Assembly: GCA_039090855.1 (NCBI GenBank)
Contig: CM077027.1
Location: forward strand, 103,024,424 to 103,088,423
Direction of reading: 5' to 3'
Length of the DNA stretch: 64,000 nucleotides
Origin: Macrothele yani
Taxonomy: Eukaryota; Arthropoda; Arachnida; Araneae; Macrothelidae
Shown: positions 10,750-23,173 of the stretch, in pieces
Position numbering within the stretch: the first letter of the stretch is position 1
How the letters are laid out: every line of letters starts with the position of its first letter
Made by a program: the position numbers and the translations under genes
The notes under the pieces: model-generated
Database searches by the model: none
Told to the model about the DNA's origin: nothing
Seen by the model: only the letters and a program-made list of their open reading frames with translations

Positions 10750-11970
10750 GAGTGGTGCAGGGGATCGTGTTCAAACCCACGAAGGTACTTAGCAATGCAT
10801 CCGGCTTGCAGGAGCAGCGCGGGAAGAATGTCTTCGCGCTCTCGGAGGTAGTCATACTTCGACTCCCGGTTCGTGGTGTGGGTTCAAAACTGATAGTAAT
10901 CTCCAAGATTGAGAGGTTCTGAAGGAGCACCACATTTGGAGAGTACACTGGAAAAGACCTCAAACGAAGGCGGAGACCTATCATCATCAGTGTCCCTTTC
11001 AATTTCTGTTGGCGGTGGAGAGGGAGAAAGATCTCCTGAAAATTGGGTAGCACGGAACGGTCGCCCATCCGCAGGGGGATATTTCATCTTCTTCTTACGT
11101 CGAGTACCTGTACGAGTGCCAGAAATGTGTTTTCCAGGGAGTGACAATGCTCGGGAAGCAGACGCAGAGTCAGAGGAGGGATCGGCGCCGCCGTCACACT
11201 CGGAGACACCAACAGTGAAGACTGGTGGGAAACTAGCGGCTAGATCTCCCGATGTTGCTACGTGGTGAGGAGTAATAGGTGAGGCGAGCCCTGGAAGATG
11301 AAGGTGGGAGGTGAGGTCAGCATCAAAAGACGCTCGTTGACGAGAGGCTTTAGATATACTTTTGTGTAACTCGGCTCAGGGGCAGTTGGCACACTAGAAG
11401 ACGGTGCAGGTCGAGAGCGAGATGTAGCAGGAGGGTGCTTAGAAGCGGGAGGCGCTCTAGAAGCTGTGGGAGCTGGATACTCGTTGTTGGGGTGATGCCC
11501 AAGTTCTTTGCAATTAGCACAGTGTTCTGATGTTAGCATGTCAATCCTGTAGGAGAGCTGACCACGTCGGACGGTTAGGATTCCGTGGGAATTTACGGAG
11601 ATGCTCCTCTGATGGAAACATTAGTCGAACACTCCGGCGAAAACTACGAACATTCTTATTTGCAGGATCCTTGGGAGCAGCTGAATGTGTGATAACAGGA
11701 CCAACAATCTTACCACACTTACTAAGTGCAGTACATATCCTCGCATCCAAGATTTCGGGGGCCCCGGATGTAAGGAGACCTGAACAGGGCGCCTGGCGAT
11801 CGGTTCAGCTTCGAGGTGGTGATCTCCTAGGTCAAGACCAAAGTTTAGAAGAGTGTCTGCATGCTCTTTGGATGTGAAATAAACAATCACCGTCCGCGGC
11901 CGTCGATTGGTAAAGGGCAATCGACGCGCAACAGTGCAGCAATTGACATGCAAATGAATGCTGGGCACCC
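10750..11970 (-). pseudogene. ORF1 remnant of L1/Tx1-like LINE
   Basis: Read on the minus strand. The fragment at about 11968-11830 contains RPRTVIVYFTSKEHADTLL, followed after frame breaks by an FPSEEHLRKFPRNPNRP block (about 11560-11640). A zinc-knuckle-like motif, CANCKELGHHPNNEY, follows at about 11480-11525; the last cysteine expected of a CX2CX4HX4C knuckle is missing. A Pro/Ala/Ser-rich tail comes next. The order nucleic-acid-binding domain, knuckle, low-complexity tail and then ORF2 suits an ORF1 protein that binds LINE RNA. It is frameshifted and not functional as seen. The exact start is not resolved. Confidence 0.55.
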
Positions 11971-12690
11971 AGGTACGTGTCTCCGGTAATAGTAGAGGGA
12001 ACCCTGTTATGCATGGGTCTCTGGACTCGGTGCTGCATTATGGCACCCATGTTAACCCAGATTCATCGGCAACGACGCCTGCAGTTTGCATGGGACTACA
12101 GTCCTTTGAAAGTGGAAGAGTGGGAAAAGATTATCTTCTCTGACAAATCAAGGTTTCTACTCCACAGAAGTGACAAGTGGTGGCGGATACGGCGTCAGAC
12201 ATACGAGAACCAATACCCAGTAAGCTTGTCGGTCAAGTACAGGCCAACAGTGTCAGTGCGCATGTCTGGAGGATGTTTTCTTGGTATGGCCTGGGATCAC
12301 TGGATGTGTCCCCGAATGCCGATGGCTACCTGTCCATCCTCGCTGACCACATGGTGGTGATGATGGTGTATACTAACAGGACAATGCGCCGTGCCTCGTC
12401 GCTAAGGGTTTGCGTGACTGGCTCCAGTAACATGACAACGATGTCTCCGCTCTACCTGGGCCGGCGAAATCGTCTGACCTCAAGCCCATATAGCACTTGT
12501 GTGATTATTTGGATAGACAGGTTCGACGTTTCGACCTACAACCACGTCGTCTCCAGTACCTCCGTGTTCTGCTGCAGTCCTTATAGGCACGTGTGCCTCG
12601 GGCAACCTTCCAGAGCCCCTTCGCAACCGTGCCACGCCGTCTCGCCGCTGTCATGGGGGCTAAGAGTGGTTATTCCCATTATTAAATAGG
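11958..12690 (+). pseudogene. Tc1-like transposase remnant (C-terminal two thirds)
   Basis: The catalytic region of a Tc1-type DDE transposase is recognisable: RRLQFAWDYSPLKVEEWEKI, then IIFSDKSRF around the second catalytic Asp, a tract with MSGGCFLG in place of the usual vMvWG-type motif, and DGYLSILADHMV in another frame. From 12361 the frame matching a QDNAP-like motif and a C-terminal region is broken by stops and shifts. The N-terminal HTH part is missing, and DNA to the left belongs to the LINE. No terminal inverted repeats were found. Confidence 0.75.
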
Positions 12691-13290
12691 TGGTGATATT
12701 CTTCTGATACGACTGTGTATATAATATTGCCTCTTTAAGTGTCCACACAAATTATTCAGAAAATAAGAAAAAAGGTCAGTACATTCGACACCACAAACAG
12801 TGTAAAATGTTGACTTATCATTTTCGTTACAATTCTGACAAAAGATTATAAGATCTAGATCGGTATTAGGAAAGATATGGATGAAATCCGATGACTCGCT
12901 GAAGCAAGAATTTTATGCCAAAGTTAAAAAAATTTTACCATTTGTTCCCGCGAAAAGAAATAATGAAGTGTCTTAGGTACTTGTCTATAGGCATTGGTAT
13001 TTCTAAACAAATATCTTTTCAGTGTAACCCACCGTAAAAAAACATCAAACTTCCCAAAATAACCTGTCCTTTCTCTTTGTGTAAAAAATAAAAAAAAATG
13101 AAGAAATGTAAATTCTCTTCTACGAGGGCCCTCTTTCAAAAGATCCGCATGAGCCAGTAGAGTTCTCTTTCTTTTCTTTTTTTTTATAAGTAAAAAATTC
13201 CAGCCGGTCAGGGCCGGGCCTGTATAGGAAGGTTTAGCATTTTGATCCAGCATTAAAAGAACCTTCACATCTCATGAAACGAAGACTAAC
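12691..13290. other. Non-coding DNA, nothing recognised
   Basis: AT-rich, with no domain-bearing frame or repeat, between the Tc1 remnant and the satellite array. Confidence 0.4.
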
Positions 13291-15394
13291 TTGCTAAATA
13301 ATCAGATGCCGAAGTTCATTGAGTGAAACAAATCTACTACGAATGCATTGATTAATCACAGCGCAAAGCAACAAAAAAGGCTGTAAAGATGCAAAAAAAT
13401 CAGATGGCGAAGTTCGCTGAGAGAAACGAATCTGCCGCCGTATGCATTAATTAATTACAGCGTAGAGCAACAAGTAAATCTGTAAGATTCTAAATAATCC
13501 GATGGCGAAGTTCATTGAGTGAAACAAATCTACTACGGATGCATTGATTAATTACAGCGCAAAGCGACAAAACAGGCTGTAAAGATGCAAAAAAATCAGA
13601 TGGCGAAGTTCGCTGAGTCAAACGAATCTGCCGCCGGATGCATTGATTAATTACAGCGTAAAGCAACAAGTAAGGCTGTAAGATTCTAAATAATCAGATG
13701 GTGAAGTTCATTGAGTGAAACAAATCTACTACGGGTGCATTGATTAATTACAGCGTAAAGCGACAAGTAAGGCTGTAAGATTCTAAATAATCAGATGGTG
13801 AAGTTCATTGAGTGAAACAAATCTACTACGGATGCATTGATTAATTACAGCGTAAAGCAACAAGTAAGGCTGTAAGATTCTAAATAATCAGATGGTGAAG
13901 TTCATTGAGTGAAACAAATCTACTACGGATGCATTGATTAATTACAGCGTAAAGCGACAAGTAAGGCTGTAAGATTCTAAATAATCAGATGGTGAAGTTC
14001 ATTGAGTGAAACAAATCTACTACGGATGCATTGATTAATTACAGCGTAAAGCGACAAGTAAGGCTGTAAGATTCTAAATAATCAGATGGTGAAATTCATT
14101 GAGTGAAACAAATCTACTACGTATGCATTGATTAATTACAGCGTAAAGCGACAAGTAAGGCTGTAAGATTCTAAATAATCAGATGGTGAAGTTCATTGAG
14201 TGAAACAAATCTACTACGGATGCATTGATTAATTACAGCGTAAAGCAACAAGTAAGGCTGTAAGATTCTAAATAATCAGATGGCGAAGTTCATTGAGTGA
14301 AACAAATCTACTACGGATGCATTGATTAATTACAGCGTAAAGCGACAAGTAAGGTTGTAAGATTCTAAATAATCAGATGGTGAAGTTCATTGAGTGAACC
14401 AAATCTACTACGGATGCATTGATTAATTACAGCGTAAAGCGACAAATAAGGCTGTAAAGATGCTAAATAATCAGATGGCGAAGTTCGCTGAGTAAAACGA
14501 ATCTGCCGCCGGATGCATTGATTAATTACACCGTAAAGCGACAAGTAAATCTGTAAGATTCTAAATAATCAGATGGCGAAGTTTGCTGAGTCAAACGAAT
14601 CTACCGCTGGATGCATTGATTAATTACAGCGTAAAGCGACAAGTAAGGGTGTAAGATTCTAAATAATCAGATGGCGAAGTTCATTGAGTGAAAGTGAAAA
14701 GAATCTACCGCGGATGCATTGATTAATTATAGCGTAAAGCGACAAGTAAATCTGTAAGATTCTAAATAATCAGATGGCGAAGTTCGCTGAGTGAAAGGAA
14801 TCTGCAACCGAATGCATTGATTAATTACAGCGTAAAGCGACAAGTAAATCTGAAAGATTCTAAATAATCCGATGGCGAAGTTCGCTGAGTGAAACGTATC
14901 TGCCACCGGACAGATTGATTAATGACAGCGTAAAGGAGAAGTAAATCTGTAAGATTCTAAATAATCAGATGGCAAAATGCGCTGAGTGAAAGGAATCTGC
15001 CACAGGATGCATCGATTAATTATAGCGTAAAGTGACAAGTAAATCTGTAAAGATGCTAAATAATAATCAAATGACGAAGTTTGCTGAGTGAAACGAATCT
15101 ACCCCCGGATGTATTGATTAATTACAGAGTAGAACGGCAAGTAAGGCTATAAGATTCTATATAATGAGATGGAGAAGTTCATTGAGTGAAACGAATCTAC
15201 CGCGGATGCTGAATAATTACACGGCGAAGTGAAACGAATCTGTCGCCGGATGCATCGATTAATTACAGAGTAAAGCTACAAGTAAAGCTGTAAGCTGCTA
15301 AATAAACAGACGGTGAAGTTCATTGAGTGAAACGAATCTGCCACCGGACGCATTGATTAATTACAGCGTAAACCGACAAGTAAGGCTGTAAGAT
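13291..15394. repeat. Satellite array, about 97-bp unit, about 21 copies
   Basis: Units carry GATGGTGAAGTTCATTGAGT, then a variable CTACTACGG or CTGCCGCCGG block, then GCATTGATTAATTACAGCGT and TAAGATTCTAAATAATCA. GATGG recurs at 13697, 13794 and 13891, giving a 97-bp period. Two monomer types exist: A (TTCATTGAGTGAAACAAATC, CTACTACGG) and B (TTCGCTGAGT, CTGCCGCCGG). The first four units alternate A-B-A-B as 194-bp dimers, the middle is nearly homogeneous A, and the right third is mostly B or intermediate and more diverged. No coding frame runs through it. Confidence 0.95.
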
Positions 15395-16859
15395 GAATTT
15401 GAAACGGATAAGTTTGTTTATTTTAGGGTTGAAATCAAATTCCGTTGTCACTTCGTTGGCTTTAGCCACTAAAACACGTGGGGTTTTTTTCCGAGAAATG
15501 TTCACAGGAACTCTCAGCTTCTCGAAACCAAAACCATTCTCAGCTTCTCGAAACCAAAACCATAACCAAAACGAACTTCTGGCGTCATTCGTTGCTTCAG
15601 CGATATGAGAAATTTTGAAGTATTTCTTTACGTATTTGGAGATCGAGGACTACCTTGTTTGTATTTAAGTTCAGAAGAGGAAGAGCATTTACATTTGTAT
15701 CAAGTATGTTGTTAGACCAAAACCTGAACCACGTGAGGAATTTCTACGAGAAATGGCACATCCCTCTGTGTGACGGAGAACACTTGAGGAAAGTATGAAG
15801 ACGGGTCAGGGCGTAAACTGAAAAGTTTGACCCGAACCGGATTGCTCTTTGTTTCTTTGTATCAACTGCTGAATGTGACTTCCGAAATGTATGAACCGAC
15901 TCCAAATCACGCGGCTGAACCATTTGGCCATCTGCACATACAGTATCCTAATAAATGACAAATTTTTGCTCGGTTTCGTATCCAAATTGTCGAATTATAA
16001 GAAGACAGCTTCTCCTAAACTCTATATTTCCACATGAACATGGAATCCTAATTCATACTCTGAATCATATACATACGCCTTTTTCTTTATTCTCGGCAAC
16101 AATCTTTTGTTTCGTTTTTTTAGATGCAATTTGAATGTTAACAATTAAATCATTATCAGACTTAGGTTAACAATAAATGTACTGGATTTATGGAAATCCT
16201 TGTTAGTTAAATATCAGTTGAGAGTGTGTTGTTCTCAAGTGAAGAAGTGGCAAGATTTATCGAGCCTATAAAGCGAAGTCAAGATGGCAGCGATCATAGT
16301 ATGCTGCCTCACAGCAGCCAATGAGATATGGTCAGTATCCTGCAATTTTTATCTTACCGTTGAAACGAGTTTTTTTTTTTTTTCAGTTTGAAGTGCGCAT
16401 ATAAAACTTTAACTTTTTTGTGTGCAATAAAACTTAATCGGGTTTTCTACTCATACGGACTGATTTTATATGCAGATAATCCTGTATAATTAGCAGATTC
16501 CCGAACTTCGCTCTGATACGGGATAACTGTGGTTGGTGTCAGTTGTTTGTTCATGTTGTTGGTAGTCGAAATCTTCATTTCGGAGCACATAAATAATATT
16601 TCAGCTGTTTTTCTACTCCAGCGAACATATTATACAATCAGGTAACGCTGCTTTGCAGACTAGTGAGATTCGCTCTACTGCAAAGCAGTAGTGATTGAAT
16701 TCCGAGCCGTATTCATGTTAGGCTTACGTAGTGATGATGACTCATCGATAACTTATTATGATAATGAACGCGCATTCACGTTTTCATTATTTTCAGTGTG
16801 GGTTCCTTGATTTTTGGAATGAACGATATAAGAAACTGTACGTTTCGTGATAGACAGAA
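15395..16859. other. AT-rich non-coding DNA with a promoter-like patch
   Basis: No element recognised. At about 16280 the sequence TCAAGATGGCAGCGATC matches the AAGATGGCGGC-type YY1 element often found at animal transcription starts, and GCCAATGAG lies 30 bp downstream. It precedes the candidate exon at 16860, but these motifs are short and may be chance. Confidence 0.25.
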
Positions 16860-17000
16860 ATGCTAAGCAAATTTTTCAAGTTGGTGTTGCTGTGGTTTAC
16901 GGCGTACTACCTGAAAAAAGTAAACATCGAAGAGGAAGGAGCTAAAATCACTGGTTCTGTGCAGGGACCCCCTACCCGATATTACAGCAATAGGAAATCA
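16860..17000 (+). CDS. Candidate first coding exon of an unrecognised gene
   Basis: An ATG at 16860 opens a 47-codon frame that runs to a possible 5' splice site, TCAG|GTTAAG, at 17000/17001. Without splicing a TAA follows at once. The product would start with a hydrophobic stretch (KLVLLWFTAYYL) like a signal anchor, then GSVQGPPTRYYSNRKS. No family is recognised. The likely next exon at 23174 has the wrong phase to join directly, so either an exon is unseen or the model is wrong. The start region (CAGAAATGCTAAGCAAATTT) is duplicated at 17110. Confidence 0.25.
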
Positions 17001-17778
17001 GGTTAAGTACTATTCGCAATTTGTACGTTATAAAATAGAGAGAAAGCATTATAGCCGTCGTAAAAAAGTTTCTGATGCAAATAAGATGCGTAAAACAATG
17101 CGCGATAAGCAGAAATGCTAAGCAAATTTTTCTGGTTAATATTTATTGAGATGAAGGGACAGTCATCAGTAAGCCGACTATGTGGTCGCTAAGGGCCTCG
17201 CCTTCTGAGTGGACCCAAATCGCTCTCTTGTAATTCCTCAACTGTATCGCTTAATGATCCTCTCATGGTTTTCTCTGTATAAGAGAAAATGAATGACTAC
17301 AGTGGGTATGTAATAAGTATATTAACTGTATACTCAAAACAAAGAGACAATGTAATGTGAAACGCAAATAAAATAAGGAAGTTTTCTTTGTTATGGGTGT
17401 GAAAGACTGGGTAAAGAGAAAAATTTCAGACGAGCCAAAGAGCAAAAAATGATACTGAACTACAGCCGGAAGGATAAACTGAGTGGTTTTGAGTAAAATA
17501 GTGTTATCACACGGAGTAGGACCGTGGGAAATAAAAATCGACGACTATGATTAAAACGGGGTGATCAATGGTGTGCGGACTGTGAATTAAAACAGTGTAA
17601 ACCGTCAGTGATAGCCTGGTAGTCAATTTTCCCTATTTTGCATGATTTTATTATTTCCCGCTGAGATGTAATAATGAAAGAAACAGAAGCAATTTTTAAC
17701 ACTTATTATTGCGAATGAAGTCCGTTATCTTGTCTTCTGATATCGTAAATGCAACTCACTCTCTCAGCTTGTGACTTT

Positions 17779-17925
17779 CCGCTGAGGTGATGCAAAGGTC
17801 AAAACGGGAAGTTGTAGAGATGAGCTAAATTCCGTGTAGTTCAGTCGGGAGGATAACTGGCTCCGGCACGAAAAGACGTGGGTTCGAATCTCACCACCGG
17901 CAAAAAGGCTTAATTTTCAGAAAGA
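17779..17925 (+). repeat. tRNA-like degenerate repeat, copy X1
   Basis: Contains TAGTTCAGTCGGGAGGATAA (box A-like) and GTGGGTTCGAATCTCACCAC (box B and T arm), followed by CGGCAAAAAGGCTTAA. The acceptor arms pair poorly, so it is a tRNA-derived repeat and not a tRNA gene. A diverged second copy lies at 18622-18766. Confidence 0.6.
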
Positions 17926-18044
17926 TTTTTATGTAGAGGATTTTAGGAAGGGAGTGTCTGACCCGAGGTCTTAAACAACCCTTAGAAATAGGAAGCTAGG
18001 AGATTTGGGCTAGAGTGCCTGATAGAAAAGTGACACGGAAGCGA

Positions 18045-18418
18045 GGTAGAAAGGGGGAGAAAGACGCCGTTATTTACTACCGGTGGGCCAGTACCCGGGG
18101 TCCGACGGCTTAACGTGCCCATCCGACGCACGGCGGATATTTAGTAGATCCAGCGTTCGTACCTGCCTGGGATGGAACCTGAGGTCCTTCCAGTGGCAGT
18201 CACGAACGTTGCCCACTAGGCCACTCGTGGCCCCGTAGAAAGGAGGAGGAAGACGCCCTTGTTTATGAATGGGGAGGGCAGCATCCGGAGTCCAACGGCA
18301 TATAGTGCTCATCCGACGCACGGCGGATATTTAGTGGTTCGAGCGTTCGTACCTGCATTGAATCGATCCTGAGACTTTGCGGCAGTCACGAACGTTGACC
18401 ACTAGGCCATCGACGGCC
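18045..18418 (-). repeat. Tandem pair of tRNA-derived repeats (about 187 bp each)
   Basis: Two direct copies, about 18045-18233 and 18234-18418, share CATCCGACGCACGGCGGATA, AGCGTTCGTACCTGC, GCAGTCACGAACGTTG and CCACTAGGCCA. On the minus strand GGCCTAGTGGTCAACGTTCG resembles a tRNA 5' half with box A, and GGATCGATTCAA resembles a decayed box B. They lie between the two X copies. Confidence 0.65.
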
Positions 18419-18621
18419 TGGATTATTTTTTTACATTGGCTCCCCGTTAAAATGAATCGAGAGGTTCAAAACTAATGTGTGATGCTTCTCCCAAACATCG
18501 TCTGGAATTTACTTCTTCTACAGTGAGCTTCTGCAACAACAAAGGTTTGCTGGTTCACCCAGAGACCAACGTTTCCGTGCCAGCCCTTTATCAAGGCGGC
18601 GAGGGGGGGTATATGAGACGT

Positions 18622-18766
18622 ACCGCTTAGGTGACGCAACAGTCAAAACGCCAAGTTGCAGCGATAAACCAAGGTCGGTGTATTTAAGTCAGGAGAATAA
18701 CTGGCTCCGGGGCTAGGAGATGTGCTTTCGAATTCACCACCGGCAAAAAGACTTAACTTTCACAAA
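18622..18766 (+). repeat. tRNA-like degenerate repeat, copy X2
   Basis: A diverged copy of the 17779 repeat: GATAACTGGCTCCGG becomes GAATAACTGGCTCCGG, and both end in TCACCACCGGCAAAAAG followed by CTTAA. Box B here is damaged (GCTTTCGAATT). Confidence 0.6.
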
Positions 18767-19689
18767 TTATTTTCCACCCACTGCTGACAGTCTTTTCTCC
18801 AGATGTTTTCTTCGTTCTTCAGTTTGTCCCACTACTGTGCCATGTGTCTTGTTCTTTCTTTAAAACGCTACTTAATAACAGCAGCCGTCCATCTACCGCC
18901 ATCCATTGTGGCCACCTGTCCAGTCCATCTCCACTTCATCAGTTTCATATACTTGCTAATTAATTGCTTTAACTGCTGTGTTTGATCTGATGCAGGAGTT
19001 CGTTTTCTTGTATCTCAGTATAAAACCCAGCCTGGATCTTTTCATTTTAATTTGCGTTAAAAATAAATTAATGTACAGGTCTTACGGCCGTAGAGAGTAG
19101 CATGTTCTTAAATATTTTATATAATTTACCACAAATGCTTAGATTTATCACCCATTTCATTTTGTTATGCACCTTTATTTGGCTTGGGCAGATATGCATT
19201 AATCTATCTCTTTAATTTGGGTGGCACCCAGATTAGGGGTGTATATTGTTTGAAACTCATCTTGGTTTTCCCCAGATTGATTTTCAGTGCGTAGTTGGAA
19301 CACACCCCATTCAACACAATTTCCAATTAATGGTGTGACTGTGCAATAAGAACATGATCATCATCAAGTATCAGGTGATTAAGTCATCTATCATTGATTT
19401 TAATTCCCTTATTGTTCCAGTTGACGTCCTAGAATTTTTTTTTTTTTTTTCATAGTAGCAGTAAATAGTTTTTTGAAAAATTGTGCCTCCTTCTTTGTGG
19501 TGCTTCTTTCGATGGGCACTGCTTCACTTAGTTCATTTACAAGAATTCTTTCAGTTTAACTGGCATATATAAATTTCGTAATGATAATACATATTTCACT
19601 TTTTCTTTGAGATTTCAAGGCTTCAATATTGGCTCAGCTCTCAGCTGGTCGAAAGTCTTTTCAAATTTTTCAAATGCCAAACTTAGAGG
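18767..19689. other. Non-coding DNA, nothing recognised
   Basis: AT-rich with a T-run at 19438-19450. No gene or element identified. Confidence 0.35.
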
Positions 19690-19903
19690 TCATTTTTTTA
19701 TTGGGAGTTTAACGACACCGTGAGCAACTCGATGGGATGTAAGCAATTACCTGTCCGAAATATGGGATCACTGGTTCCAGGGAAGAGGGAGAACCAGGGC
19801 CGTAAGACACACACAACATCCATGCCTCTCGAGATTCGAACTCAGACCTATCTGCGACGAATGATCAGAGGCCAGATCATAGACCACTGCGCCACTGGCG
19901 ACT
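19690..19903 (-). mobile_element. tRNA-derived SINE, degenerate copy, minus strand
   Basis: Same family as the SINEs at 21266, 41458, 42479 and 52944. On the minus strand it reads tRNA-like head (CCAGTGGCGCAGTGGTCTAT), damaged box B, a body with CTGGAACCAGTGATCCCATA, and the tail GCTCACGGTGTCGTTAAACT before an A-rich end. It is clearly older than the others by its substitutions. Confidence 0.8.
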
Positions 19904-21265
19904 TGGAGATCTACGGTAATTCTTGAATTTCTCGATGCATTTTTCAAGTGAGCGGAGCCGGTATAGGGTGCTCTAATTTCTTTACAAAAGCCTACTTGTT
20001 CGTTAGGCAGATGAAGCCCATTGCTGTTATTTTATTTCTCATATTTTTTTGAACAGCTTATACACTACTGATAATAAACTATTGATCTTTAGTTTTTTAC
20101 ATCTTACATGTTTACTTTTTAATGTATAAGAAAAACTGACTTATATTGGATTTTTTCATATAAAATGAGCAAAGACTTAATTAAGAACTGGAAGGGCCAG
20201 TCACACACATCCCATATTAGTCATACATCATCATCATCATCACCAAGCCGTTCTCTGAGATTCAGAGTTTAGCTCCACAAAGAAATACAAACTACCAGAT
20301 AACCCTTACTTACTGCTGCCATGTCAAACTTCTCCATTTACAGCGATTCCGACGTACAACCCGGACCTCACCGACATACATCCCATATTAGTTTCCTTGT
20401 ATATTCTTCATTTGATGGCTCCACCGTATTGCTAGTATCAGCGACTTAGTACTGAAGACTGTATGATGTAACACTCTTCGAAGCACACAAAAAATGATGT
20501 CACTAGTAACTAAATCCTCAGAGTAACGGAATTATTCTTGAGACAGAACTGTGGACGACGTAACATCTTAAGACTTAACATTCTAGCAAAACAATACAAA
20601 TGTCGAAAGTAGCACATTAACAGTCGTAAGAAACAGTGATGAAAACACGGAGGGTAATGAGTCTGCTAATTTCGCTTGTTTGGTCGCTCTATTTTTATCA
20701 GTACGATTGACTTAACTGACTGCTAGTCAGAGCCTAAAAGGAAAATAAGAAAGATAACGAATTATTTGTTGATATGAGCACGTCTTCTGAATACTTTCAG
20801 ACATGAGTAAAATATTTTCCACTTCAGTAAATAGAAATCCACTTTCATGTGCGCAAATCACTCCCATCCTCTTTTTGTCTTGAAGTACGTTCACTTTTTT
20901 TTTAACTCTGCTGACGAGATACTCCAAAGACACAACCCCTTGGAGTGGATGGCGGAGAGAGTATCTTGCACAACTGTCATGTTGAGCATTTGATGTTCTC
21001 CTTCCCCATTGCTTTTCTATCAACATTGTTCCACAATAACATAAGGATTTCCCTGCGCTGTTGTTATTTCGTCATGTATTCCATCATTTCTATTCCCCCA
21101 TTCCAGGACAGTTCGCAACAAATTTTCTCTGCCTCGTTAAATATAAAATGACATTAAATTTTGTTACTTTGCTTGTTAAAAGTTATTATCTTTTCCTTTA
21201 TCTCGCTTCTTAAATCCGGGGACTTCATTAAATGTTGTTCGTCCAAAAAGGTCAAATTGGCTTTT
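19904..21265. other. Non-coding DNA, nothing recognised
   Basis: Contains an ATC microsatellite at about 20228-20245. No domain-bearing frame was found. Confidence 0.35.
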
Positions 21266-21481
21266 CTTTTTTTTGATTGGAGGTTTAACGACCACCGTGA
21301 GCAACTCAATGGGCTATAAGCAGTCGCCCTTCCCTAATTTAGGATCACTGTTTCCAGGGAAGGGAGAGAGCCAGTGCCCTTAGACAAACACAACATCCGT
21401 GCCTCACCGGGATTCGAACCCGGACTCCTTTCGGACGAATGATCAGAGGCCATCGCTTAGACCACTGCACCACCGGGGCGG
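21266..21481 (-). mobile_element. tRNA-derived SINE, minus strand
   Basis: The minus strand reads GCCGCCCCGGTGGTGCAGTG (box A), box B GGGTTCGAATCCCGG, a body with CCTAAATTAGGGA, and the tail CACGGTGGTCGTTAAACCTC with poly(A), seen as the T-run at 21266-21274. Imperfect flanking repeats, CAAATTGGCTTTT on the left and CAAAATTGCCTTT on the right, look like an aged target-site duplication. Confidence 0.88.
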
Positions 21482-23173
21482 CAAAATTGCCTTTGAACTG
21501 ACATTTTAAGTCTGAGATCTCGCTAAATACCGGCTCGTTTTAACCGGGTACTACAGTATTTGACGTGACATATAAGAAACAATATCTCACCTGCTTGAAG
21601 ATAAATGAAATGCCGTGTTTTCCAACGAGATGTGGAGCACACAACATATCCAAAATATCGAGGAAACATTTTTCGAAACGGCTTTGCCTGAGAATTGGAT
21701 CTGTCGTGGAGAACGTACCTGCCGGCCTTGGTGGTAGATACATGTCACTTCCCTCGAAATTTCTTTGTGGATCTCTCTGATGTATAACGTATACCTTCCG
21801 TCACTAAGAGAATCATTAGATACTCGTATCTTGAAGAAAATACTACGAATTCTCCTCAAATAAGCTTACTGTATTTGCCGTAAAGCCTTTGGTAGGAAGT
21901 TATCCATCATTTGGATGTGATCGTGGCGATAAGTGCAGCATGAATTGAGTTTTCAAAGATCTTCCGGTTGCACTTTTGAATGGCGAAAACATTATTTTGT
22001 GCGCTAGTTACTTCTGTCCAAAAAGCACAATCCTTTTGTCTCATCCTGCACTTTCACTAAATATTCCTAAACTTTCGGTGCTAAAACTGAAACAATTTTC
22101 GTGTTCATAATTAGTAGAAACTAACAGACGTGCACGCGAACTTTTGGTCTGAATTTGAACGAAATGATGGGGAACTGGGTGCAAAGCGGTTTTCGAAAAG
22201 TTTGAAAAAAAGTTGACCTTTGTAAATGATTCCCTACATCAGATAAGCAATTCATCGATGAATGTTGAGGAAATTATGAGCCAAGCATTAAGATACTCGG
22301 AGGATACTCGATCTCCAGACGATGAAGCCAAAAAAATCTCTCATGTAAACTGACAAACACATTCTAGTTGATGGTTTCTGAAAGAAGACAAAAAAAGTCT
22401 TTGAATGCATTCAGTTCAGTGTAAAATAATGGAAGTCTCACCTGAAAAGGTTCATCAAATTAAACGGAAGGTTAGAAAATGAAGGAGATGGATTCATTAA
22501 TGTCATTAAATTGTATGCCAAAATATTTGCAGTTATAAAGCATTTCTAAACAGCCATCATCTACGGGGTTTTGAAGTTGAATCCAGTTATTGAACTTTGC
22601 ATCAATCTTAAGAAATGGAAGAAACTAAACATATCTGTATGTATGAATGTGTAATTTCAAAGAAAACTACAACAAATAGAGCATATACTTATGGAACTTT
22701 TCTGTACAAAACCTCAGCATCAACGTTCCCAGTCACTTCACTGAATGACAGCCGAAGGAACTTCAAATCGCGAAATTTCTGCTTCAGAAACTAGATAGCA
22801 TTTAAATTAAAAACAAAACACCTCTATTTCTGTGAACATTTTTGTTTTCATTCAGTGTGCATAATTCTGGGCGAGAAGCGCTTAATTATTTCATTTTACT
22901 TGAGTGTTTACAAGCACTCATAAGACTGTAATTACTTATTAAATTTACTGTCTTTTATCCACTGAACGATGAATTCAATATTCTCGAAGTACTACGTACA
23001 GTAATCGCTCTAGAGTCTTGATCGTTGTTCACCAGATTGAATCATACGTGAGCGAATACAATTGGTTCCTACCGATTCAGAAACATATGAGTTTAGAAAA
23101 TATTTTGTTACAAAGGTATATTCTGACGAGGGAAACTGATATTTTTGGGTATCTCTTTTATTGTCATTTACAG
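21482..23173. other. Non-coding DNA, nothing recognised
   Basis: AT-rich. No gene, RNA or element was recognised apart from the polypyrimidine tract ahead of the candidate exon at 23174. Confidence 0.35.

Larger units (their letters stand above)
7082..11970 (-). mobile_element. Two-ORF LINE of L1/Tx1 type, degenerate
   Basis: A minus-strand LINE. Its poly(A) tail is the T-run at 7082-7097 and about 120 bp of 3' UTR precede it. ORF2 remnants cover 7217-10705 and ORF1 remnants about 10750-11970. A separate ORF1 with a zinc-knuckle-like motif, an APE endonuclease and a poly(A) tail fit the L1/Tx1 group better than RTE. The RT block PKKGDPLDLGNWRPISLLN followed by TVPGRSLSSNI resembles Tx1-like proteins. 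No target-site duplication could be found. The 5' end abuts a Tc1-like remnant near 11955 and is probably truncated. Confidence 0.75.

Noticed and set aside
13291..15394. CRISPR array
   Set aside because: The repeated unit is about 97 bp and continuous, with no short repeat separated by unique spacers, and the genome is eukaryotic. It is a satellite.
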